Assembly: GCA_963850525.1 (NCBI GenBank)
Contig: CAWKLQ010000004.1
Coordinates: 496,001 to 560,000 of the forward strand
Source of the DNA: JAEMQF01 sp963850525
GTDB taxonomy: Bacteria > Pseudomonadota > Gammaproteobacteria > Burkholderiales > Burkholderiaceae_C
DNA: 64,000 nt
Direction of reading: 5' to 3'
Shown: positions 57,903-64,000 of the stretch, in pieces
How positions within the stretch are numbered: position 1 is the first letter of the stretch
How the letters are laid out: every line of letters starts with the position of its first letter
Program-made: the position numbers and the translations under genes
Notes under the pieces: model-generated
What the model was told of the DNA's origin: nothing
The model's database searches: none
What the model saw: the letters and a program-made list of their open reading frames with translations, nothing else

Positions 57903-58895
57903 TCAACTAATTGGCGCGCCGCCGCCCACTTCGGCCAACCTGACGCAACGCGCAGCGTGCCCGGCAGTCACGTCGACCAGCGCAGGCAGCGCCGCACGAC
58001 ACACGTCGCCGGCCCAGGCGCAGCGCTCGGCGAAAGGGCAGCCCTCGGGCAGATCGGCGAGTTCGGGAACCCGACCGGGAATCGTCGCCAGACGTGCCCC
58101 CCGCGTGACGCCGAGTCGCGGGCGCGCGCCGAACAGCCCGCGCGAATACGGATGCGCCAGGCGCTCGAACACCGCCGTCGTGGGGCCGCTCTCGACGATG
58201 CTGCCGCCGTACATCACGAGCAGGCGCGTGCAGCTGCGCGCCATCACGCCCAAGTCGTGGCTGATCAGGAGCAGCGCCATGGCGCGCTCGCGAACGAGTT
58301 CGGCGATGAGGTCGAGGATCTCGCCCTGGATCGTCACGTCCAGCGCCGTCGTCGGCTCGTCGGCGATCAGCAGGTCCGGGCCGCACGCCAGCGCCATCGC
58401 CAGGCCGACCCGCTGGCGTTGCCCGCCCGAGAGCTGGTGCGGATAGGCGTCCAGGCGCTGCGCGGCTTGCGGCAGTTGCACCCGGTTCAGCAAGCGCAGC
58501 GCCTCGGCGCGCGCCGCGGAACGTGTCATCGCCTGGTGCACGCGCAGCGGTTCGGCAACCTGCGCGCCGACGGTGTGCAAGGGGTTGAGCGACGTCATAG
58601 GCTCCTGGAACACCATCGCCATGCGATTCCCGCGCAGCCGGCTCAGCGCCGCCTCGTCGCGCCCCAGCAACTCCTGACCGGCGAGAACGACGCTGCCGCT
58701 GACTCGCGCGCCCTGCGGCAACAAGCCCATCAAGGCGAGCGCCGTCATCGACTTGCCGCAGCCGCTTTCGCCGATCAGCCCCAGAGTTTCACCGCTTGCC
58801 AAGCTGAACGAGACGCCGCGCAAGGCGTCGGCCGGGCCGCGCGCCGTGTCCAGGCCGACGCGCAGGTCGCGCACCTCAAGCAAAGGGTTCGTCAT
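57903..58895 (-). CDS. Peptide/nickel-type ABC transporter ATP-binding protein
   Basis: 330 residues. Walker A IGESGCGKSMTALALM, signature LSGGQRQRVGLAMAL, Walker B LLIADEPTTALD, H-loop LISHDLGVM, and the C-terminal cysteine-rich extension of the OppD/DppD group (GCPFAERCAWAGDVCRAA). Last gene of a three-gene transporter operon; its ATG overlaps the preceding permease stop by one base. The second ATPase (F subunit) that usually follows is missing here. Confidence 0.92.
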   Translation of the reverse strand: MTNPLLEVRDLRVGLDTARGPADALRGVSFSLASGETLGLIGESGCGKSMTALALMGLLPQGARVSGSVVLAGQELLGRDEAALSRLRGNRMAMVFQEPMTSLNPLHTVGAQVAEPLRVHQAMTRSAARAEALRLLNRVQLPQAAQRLDAYPHQLSGGQRQRVGLAMALACGPDLLIADEPTTALDVTIQGEILDLIAELVRERAMALLLISHDLGVMARSCTRLLVMYGGSIVESGPTTAVFERLAHPYSRGLFGARPRLGVTRGARLATIPGRVPELADLPEGCPFAERCAWAGDVCRAALPALVDVTAGHAARCVRLAEVGGGAPIS

Positions 58896-59743
58896 CAGCG
58901 CTGCCGCGCCAGGCGCGGATCGAGCAGGTCGCGCAGGCCGTCGCCCATCAGGTTCAGGCCGAGCACGCTCAGGGCAATCGCCAGCCCCGGCCAGATCGCA
59001 AGTTGCGGCGCCTGGAAGAGCAGCGTTTGCGCTTCATTGAGCATGCGCCCCCAGCTCGGTGTGGGCGGCTGGGTGCCCAGGCCCAGATAGCTCAGCGCCG
59101 CCTCGGCGAGGATGGCGATCGCGAACTGGATCGTCGCCTGCACGATCAGCAGCGACGCGATATTGGGCAGCACGTGTTCGAAGGTGATGCGCAAGGCGCC
59201 CTTGCCGCAGGCGCGCGCGGCGAGCACGTACTCGCGCGACCAGACGCTGTTCGCCGCGGCGCGCGTGATGCGTGCAAACACCGGGATGTTGAAGATGCCG
59301 ATCGCGACGATCGAGGTGATGAGCCCGGGTCCGTAAATCGCCGTGAGCATGATCGCGGTGAGCAGCGCCGGGAACGCAAACGTGAAGTCCGCCAGACGCA
59401 TCACGACTTCCTCGAGCCAGCCGCGCCGCGCCGCGGCGAGCAGCCCGAGGGCGACGCCGAAGGCGATGCCGATGCCCACCGCGATCACGCCCACGGCGAT
59501 CGACGCGCGCGCGCCGACGAGCAACAGCGACACGATGTCGCGCCCCAGGCTGTCGGTGCCCAGCCAATGCGCCGCGCCGGGGGCGAGCAGCTTGTTCGGA
59601 ATGTCGATGTCGCGCGCCGGGTAGGGTGTCCAGACGGTCGACAACACGGCACTCGCGACGAGCAAGGCCACCAGTGCACCGCCCAGCATGAAGCTGCGGT
59701 GGCGTCGCATGCGGGCCCATGCGCTCGAGGTGGGGGCGATCAC
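58895..59743 (-). CDS. Peptide-type ABC transporter permease, OppC/DppC group
   Basis: 282 residues from a GTG that overlaps the stop of the other permease (GTGA). First membrane helix FMLGGALVALLVASAVLS, then LLAPGAAHWLGTDSLGRDI, a hallmark of DppC, and the EAA loop ITRAAANSVWSREYVLAARACGKGALRI. Imports peptides, nickel or similar solutes with the B permease and ATPase. The frame continues upstream but is then antisense to the partner gene. Confidence 0.9.
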   Translation of the reverse strand: MIAPTSSAWARMRRHRSFMLGGALVALLVASAVLSTVWTPYPARDIDIPNKLLAPGAAHWLGTDSLGRDIVSLLLVGARASIAVGVIAVGIGIAFGVALGLLAAARRGWLEEVVMRLADFTFAFPALLTAIMLTAIYGPGLITSIVAIGIFNIPVFARITRAAANSVWSREYVLAARACGKGALRITFEHVLPNIASLLIVQATIQFAIAILAEAALSYLGLGTQPPTPSWGRMLNEAQTLLFQAPQLAIWPGLAIALSVLGLNLMGDGLRDLLDPRLARQR

Positions 59744-60771
59744 GTCGCGGCCCCGGCAAGTTTGAGGCGCGGGTCGATTACCGCCACCAGCACGTCGACG
59801 ACGAAGTTGATCGCGATCACCAGCGCCGCAAGCAGCATCACGATGTTCTGCACCACCACCAGGTCCCGGTTCGCGATCGCCTGGAAGACGAGCCGCCCCA
59901 GGCCCGGCAGGGCAAAGACGTTTTCGATGACGATCGTGCCGGTCAGCAGGTTCGCGAACTGCAGGCCCATCACGGTGAGCACCGGCACCGCGGCGTTGCG
60001 CAGCACATGGCCCCACAGCACGGCACGCTGCGACAGGCCTTTCGCGCGCGCGGTGCGCACGAAGTCTTCGCGCAATACGTCGAGCACGGCAGAGCGCGTG
60101 ATGCGCGCCAGGATCGCCGCCTGCACGAGCGCCAGCGCGATCGCCGGCAAGACCAGCGAGTGCAGGCCCGCCCACACGCCGCCGCCGTCGTCTTCGGTCC
60201 AGCCGGCAAAACCGCCCGCCGAGAACCAGCCCAGGTTCACGGCGAACACGAGGATCAGCAGAATCGCGAACCAGAAATTCGGGATCGCGATGCCAAGCTG
60301 GCTCGCGACCATCACGCTCACGTCGCCCAACCGGTTGTGGTGCGACGCGGCGTACACGCCCGCGGCGAGTGCGAGCAGCGTTGTCAGCGCCATCGCCAGC
60401 ACGGCCAGTGGCACGGTCACGGCGAGGCGCTGCACGATGAGCTCGCCGATCGGCGTGTCGTAAGCGACGCTGACGCCCAGCTCGCCGGTCAGCAGACCTT
60501 GCAGCCAGCTCGCGTAGCGCAGCAGCGCCGGCCGGTCCAGCCCGAGTTTGGCGGACAGCGCGCGCACCGCTTCGGGCGTCGCCGATTCGCCGAGCATCAC
60601 CTCGGCGGCGTTGCCGGGCAGGATGTCGAGCACCAGAAAAATCACCAGCGACGCTGCGGCGAGCGTGGCGAAAAAGCTGGCCAGCCGTTTGCTCAGAAAG
60701 TAGCCGATGGTGACCTCACGGGCGCGCTGCGGCGCTAAAAAATGGGCAAGGAAGAACGAAGCAAAGCGCAA
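59740..60771 (-). CDS. Peptide-type ABC transporter permease, OppB/DppB group
   Basis: 343 residues. Six membrane helices, the DppB-type SLVIFLVLDILPGNAAEVMLGE opening, the EAA loop LREDFVRTARAKGLSQRAVLWGHVLRNA, and the ending FALPGLGRLVFQAIANRDLVVVQ. First gene of the operon, divergent from the aldehyde dehydrogenase gene; no binding-protein gene is in the window. The annotated ATG adds about 20 residues before the usual DppB start, but no other common start codon lies nearer. Confidence 0.9.
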   Translation of the reverse strand: MRFASFFLAHFLAPQRAREVTIGYFLSKRLASFFATLAAASLVIFLVLDILPGNAAEVMLGESATPEAVRALSAKLGLDRPALLRYASWLQGLLTGELGVSVAYDTPIGELIVQRLAVTVPLAVLAMALTTLLALAAGVYAASHHNRLGDVSVMVASQLGIAIPNFWFAILLILVFAVNLGWFSAGGFAGWTEDDGGGVWAGLHSLVLPAIALALVQAAILARITRSAVLDVLREDFVRTARAKGLSQRAVLWGHVLRNAAVPVLTVMGLQFANLLTGTIVIENVFALPGLGRLVFQAIANRDLVVVQNIVMLLAALVIAINFVVDVLVAVIDPRLKLAGAAT

Positions 60772-60852
60772 CGCGGCGCGCCAATCCTTCGCCTATGATG
60801 GCTCAAAGCCGGCCGGAGCCGAACCTGACCTCGGGCAAACGATGAGACTCGC

Positions 60853-62310
60853 ATGACGACCGATTTTCCTTTCGACCCCAGTGAGCTGTTCGTTGCCGGC
60901 CAGTGGCGCCGCGCCGAGCGGGGCGCCACCTTGCCGCTGGAAAACCCCTCGGACGGCAGCGTGCTCTGCAGCATTGCGCGCGGCGGTGCCGCCGACGTCG
61001 ACGCTGCCGTCGGCGCCGCGCAGGCGTCGCTGGACGGTGAATGGGGCCGTACCAGCCACGCACAGCGCGGCCGCTTGCTCGGCGCGTTTTCGCGCGCGGT
61101 GCAGGAGCAAGTCGACACGCTGGCGCGCCTCGAGGCGCTCGACGTGGGCAAGCCGCTGCAGCAGGCGCGCGCCGACGTGATGGCGCTGGCGCGCTACCTC
61201 GAGTTCTACGGCGGTGCGGCCGACAAGGTGCACGGCCAGACGCTGCCCTTCGCGCAAGGCTATACGGCGCTCACGCTGCGCGAGCCGCATGGCGTGACGG
61301 GGCACATCGTGCCGTGGAACTACCCGATGCAAATCATCGGCCGCAGCGTTGGCGCGGCGCTCGCGATGGGCAACGCGTGCGTGCTCAAACCCGCCGAAGA
61401 GGCGTGCCTGACGGCGCTCGCTTTTGCGCGCATCGCGCAGCAGGTTGGGTTTCCGGCCGGCGCGATCAACGTCGTCACGGGCTTGGGCGAAGAAGCCGGC
61501 GCGGCGCTCGCGGCGCACCCGGGTGTGCAGCACCTCTCGTTCACCGGCTCGGTGGCGACCGGCCGCTTGATCCAAACCGCGGCGGCGAAAAACGTGATTC
61601 CGGTGACCTTGGAGCTCGGCGGAAAAAGCCCGCAAATCGTGTTCGCCGACGCCGATCTGGATGCGGCGCTGCCCTACCTCGTCAACGCTGGCATCCAGAA
61701 CGCCGGCCAGACCTGTTCGGCGGCGTCGCGCATCCTCGTGGAGCGCCCGCTGTTTGACGAAGTGCGCGAGCGCATGGCGGCGCGCTACCGCAGTTTGCGC
61801 GTCGGGCCGGCGCTGGCCGACCTGGACGTGGGGCCGCTGATCTCGCAGCGCCAGAAGGGCGTTGTCGAACGTTTTCTCGGCCTGGTGCGCAGCGGCGGGC
61901 CGCGCATCGTCGCCCAGGGTTCGCTGGCGCTGGATGCGCCGCGCGGTGGCCACTACGTGCCGCCGACGCTGATCGACGAGGTCGCGTCCACGCACGCGCT
62001 CGCCCAGGACGAGGTGTTCGGCCCGGTGCAGGTGCTCATCGCCTTCGACGGCGAAGCGCAGGCGCTGCAAATCGCCAATGGCACGGCATACGGCCTGGTG
62101 GCGGGCGTGTGGACGCGCGACGGCGGACGCCAGATGCGCATGGCACGTGCGCTCAAGTGCGGCCAGGTCTTCATCAACAACTACGGCGCCGGCGGTGGCG
62201 TCGAGCTGCCGTTTGGCGGCGTCAAGCATTCAGGCCACGGCCGCGAAAAGGGCTTCGAAGCGCTCTACGGCTTTTCGGTGCTCAAGACCGTGGCGATCTA
62301 TCACGGCTGA
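60853..62310 (+). CDS. Aldehyde dehydrogenase family protein
   Basis: 485 residues. Catalytic Cys in NAGQTCSAASR, general base Glu in LELGGKSPQIVF, Asn in VPWNYPMQII. Resembles betaine-aldehyde or gamma-amino-aldehyde dehydrogenase types, but the substrate is not clear. Followed after 16 bp by a short-chain dehydrogenase gene; the pair could oxidise an alcohol or sugar and its aldehyde in sequence. Divergent from the peptide-type transporter operon. A TATGAT hexamer at 60794-60799 may be its -10 element. Confidence 0.9.
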   Translation: MTTDFPFDPSELFVAGQWRRAERGATLPLENPSDGSVLCSIARGGAADVDAAVGAAQASLDGEWGRTSHAQRGRLLGAFSRAVQEQVDTLARLEALDVGKPLQQARADVMALARYLEFYGGAADKVHGQTLPFAQGYTALTLREPHGVTGHIVPWNYPMQIIGRSVGAALAMGNACVLKPAEEACLTALAFARIAQQVGFPAGAINVVTGLGEEAGAALAAHPGVQHLSFTGSVATGRLIQTAAAKNVIPVTLELGGKSPQIVFADADLDAALPYLVNAGIQNAGQTCSAASRILVERPLFDEVRERMAARYRSLRVGPALADLDVGPLISQRQKGVVERFLGLVRSGGPRIVAQGSLALDAPRGGHYVPPTLIDEVASTHALAQDEVFGPVQVLIAFDGEAQALQIANGTAYGLVAGVWTRDGGRQMRMARALKCGQVFINNYGAGGGVELPFGGVKHSGHGREKGFEALYGFSVLKTVAIYHG

Positions 62311-62326
62311 CACGGAGACAGTGACC

Positions 62327-63073
62327 ATGAGATTGGCGGGCAAGGTAGCGATCGTGACGGGCGCGGGCTCGGGCTTCGGCGAAGGCATCGCGGCGAAATT
62401 CGTTCGCGAAGGCGCGAAGGTGCTGATTGCCGACCGCGACGCCGCTGGCGGCGAACGCGTCGCCAGGCTGCTGGGTGCGAATGCGCGCAGCGTCTGCGTC
62501 GACGTCGCCAACGCGGCCGACGTGAAGACCATGATGGACGCGGCGCAGCAGCACTTCGGCGGCTTGCACATCCTCGTCAACAACGCCGGCGTCGGCCACG
62601 TGCCGCAGCCGATGGAAGAGCTTCCTGAGGAACAGTTCGACCGCATCTTTGCCGTCAACATGAAGGCGATTTACCTCGCGATGCGCGAAGTCGTGCCGCG
62701 CTTCAAGGCGCAAAAGTCGGGCGTGATCCTGAACATCGCGAGCACGGCAGGCGTCAGCCCGCGGCCGCGCCTGACCTGGTACAACGCAAGCAAGGGCTGG
62801 GTCATCACCGCGACGCGCTCCAGCGCTGTCGAGCTCGCGCCGTTTGGCATTCGCGTCGTCGCGCTCAATCCGGTGGCCGGCGAGACGCCGCTGCTGAAGA
62901 CCTTCATGGGCGAAGACACGCCGCAAATGCGCGCCAAATTTCTCGCGACGATTCCGCTCGGGCGCTTTTCCACCCCCGAAGACCTGGGCAACGCCGCGTG
63001 TTATCTGTGCTCCGACGAAGCGAGCATGATCACCGGCGTGGCCATGGAAGTGGACGGCGGGCGCTGCATCTGA
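62327..63073 (+). CDS. Short-chain dehydrogenase/reductase (classical SDR)
   Basis: 248 residues. Cofactor motif VTGAGSGFGEGIA, structural NNAGVG, catalytic Ser in NIASTAGVS and YxxxK in YNASKGW, ending DGGRCI as in 3-oxoacyl reductase or glucose dehydrogenase-like SDRs. ATG at 62327 is preceded by CGGAGAC. Forms an operon with the aldehyde dehydrogenase gene. The substrate cannot be read from sequence. Confidence 0.9.
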   Translation: MRLAGKVAIVTGAGSGFGEGIAAKFVREGAKVLIADRDAAGGERVARLLGANARSVCVDVANAADVKTMMDAAQQHFGGLHILVNNAGVGHVPQPMEELPEEQFDRIFAVNMKAIYLAMREVVPRFKAQKSGVILNIASTAGVSPRPRLTWYNASKGWVITATRSSAVELAPFGIRVVALNPVAGETPLLKTFMGEDTPQMRAKFLATIPLGRFSTPEDLGNAACYLCSDEASMITGVAMEVDGGRCI

Positions 63074-63126
63074 TCGATGCATGGTTCGCCGGGAATGCGG
63101 TGTCGCTTGTCGAGGTGAACGAGTCC

Positions 63127-63384
63127 ATGAACGAACCCGACACGCGCGCCATTCTCGACACGCTGCGCGAGATTCGCGACGGTCAGCGCGAAATGCTCGC
63201 GCTGCTGGCGGCGCAGCATGCGCGCGCCGAAGAACAGGTCCAGAAGTCGCGCGAGAGCGTCGCCGAATCGGTGGCCCTGCAAAAGCTCGCGTTGCAACGC
63301 CAACGTACTGTGACGTGGCTGGCCCTGCCGGCGATCCTGATGTGCATCGCCGCGATCGCCTACCTCGTGCTGCGCTATTTCTGA
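63127..63384 (+). CDS. Small coiled-coil, single-helix membrane protein
   Basis: 85 residues. An amphipathic coiled-coil region (ILDTLREIRDGQREMLALLAAQHARAEEQVQ...QKLALQRQRT) is followed by one C-terminal membrane helix (WLALPAILMCIAAIAYLVL), giving a tail-anchored layout. No family recognised. ATG at 63127 follows the SDR gene by 53 bp. In-frame starts further upstream exist but overlap the SDR gene. Confidence 0.65.
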   Translation: MNEPDTRAILDTLREIRDGQREMLALLAAQHARAEEQVQKSRESVAESVALQKLALQRQRTVTWLALPAILMCIAAIAYLVLRYF

Positions 63385-63391
63385 GCCGCCT

Positions 63392-64000
63392 TCAGCGATC
63401 GCGCACGATGCGTTCGCTGTTCAGTCCGTCCGACAAGCCGAATTCGAATTGCCCCCCGGGCGGCAACCCCGCCAGCGGCAGGCTCGCGCTGCCGCCTTCG
63501 AGTTCGAGGGCGAGCACGCTGCGCTTCACGCCGAGGTGCGTGACCGCCAGATAGGGGTAGCGCGCCGCGTCCCAGGTCACTTGCAGCAGACCCGCCTGTT
63601 CGCTCATCTGCAGTGCCACGCCGGGGGTTGCGCCGGTGGCGGCGAGGGCGTGCTTGCGCAATTCCTTGGCGGTCAGCACCTGGGCGCCCAGCAGGACTTC
63701 GAGTTTCGCGATGGCGCCGGGGTGCGGGATCGTGAAGCCGAAGCGCTGCTGCTCTGGCAGGTGATCGATTTCCCTGGCGTCGAAGCGATATTCGACGATG
63801 CCGCCTTGCTGGGTGGTGATGCGCAGCAGGTACGGCCCGCCGGCGTCGGGCCAGCGCGGGTTGCCGTGCAGCGGCTTGAGCGGTTGCAGCACCGGCACGC
63901 CGGCGTTGATCCGGCCGCTCACCATGATCAGTTCCTGGGCAACGTCCAGGCTGGCCTGGGGATCGGTTGCGCTCAACGCCCGATCGGCGGGCGTCAGGTA
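63392..64000 (-). CDS. C-terminal part of an unidentified protein (partial)
   Basis: The frame is open to the window edge, so the N-terminus lies outside; 202 residues are seen, ending RIVRDR. The visible part is beta-rich, with RWPDAGGPYLLRITTQQGG and a closing LSDGLNSERIV. This may be the end of a larger secreted or metalloprotease-like protein, but I do not recognise the family. A TTG at 63976 is unlikely to be its true start. Convergent with the small membrane protein, 7 bp apart. Confidence 0.6.
   Translation of the reverse strand, partial: YLTPADRALSATDPQASLDVAQELIMVSGRINAGVPVLQPLKPLHGNPRWPDAGGPYLLRITTQQGGIVEYRFDAREIDHLPEQQRFGFTIPHPGAIAKLEVLLGAQVLTAKELRKHALAATGATPGVALQMSEQAGLLQVTWDAARYPYLAVTHLGVKRSVLALELEGGSASLPLAGLPPGGQFEFGLSDGLNSERIVRDR

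Overview
The window reads as a GC-rich chromosome segment of a betaproteobacterium, most likely Burkholderiales. The signs are strong third-position G/C, many ATGA-type start/stop overlaps, a hydroquinone dioxygenase cluster of the HapCD/PnpCD type, a form I-like cox cluster, and the birA, proA, tkt and gap proteins. No rRNA, tRNA, CRISPR array, insertion sequence or prophage was seen. Two genes are broken (a sensor kinase and a sterol desaturase), which could be real decay or base-calling error. Nearly all the sequence is coding and no gene-free stretch exceeds 300 bases.

Region 1 (1-5846, minus strand): a catabolic operon hapC-hapD-hapE-hapF-solute binding protein under a LysR regulator. 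It would cleave hydroquinone to 4-hydroxymuconic semialdehyde, oxidise that to maleylacetate and reduce it to beta-ketoadipate. A perfect 9-bp inverted repeat upstream of hapC is the likely operator.

Region 2 (6129-15278, minus strand): an aerobic carbon monoxide dehydrogenase-like operon, coxM-S-L-G-D-E, then an XdhC protein fused to a YHS metal-binding domain, then an outer-surface lipoprotein. The last genes are chained by 4-bp overlaps. A cofactor nucleotidyltransferase gene lies upstream. The large subunit has AYRCSLR where form I CODH has AYxCSFR. This is the most interesting locus for an undescribed variant. Next to it lie a ribbon-helix-helix/PIN toxin-antitoxin pair (15456-16093) and a flavocytochrome c sulfide dehydrogenase pair (16148-17775), suggesting a mixotroph that draws electrons from CO and sulfide.

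Region 3 (17849-27907): housekeeping and accessory genes: LemA with a partner, proA, an AEC transporter, a pterin dehydratase, a two-component pair whose kinase carries an in-frame stop, a secreted PA-domain HExxH protein with its small partner, and a UbiH-type monooxygenase.

Region 4 (28000-34344, plus strand): SPFH/SHOCT protein, zinc-ribbon DUF4178 protein, DUF350 membrane protein, membrane-bound aminopropyltransferase and a secreted FAD amine-oxidase-like protein. The set looks like a membrane-stress or polyamine system. An S-adenosylmethionine decarboxylase that could feed it is about 5 kb further on.

Region 5 (34395-50711): a CDF metal exporter, MurU-type uridylyltransferase, YhcG/DUF1016 nuclease, epimerase, speD, tkt, gap, a secreted S8 protease preceded by a small protein resembling a free-standing protease propeptide, a SPOR protein, birA, a SET methyltransferase and topB.

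Region 6 (50907-64000): a PhnD-like binding protein, GspA/GspB-like pair, frameshifted sterol desaturase, histidine phosphatase, DUF1840, HD-GYP protein, a peptide-type ABC transporter lacking its binding protein here, an aldehyde dehydrogenase and SDR pair, and the end of an unidentified protein running off the window.
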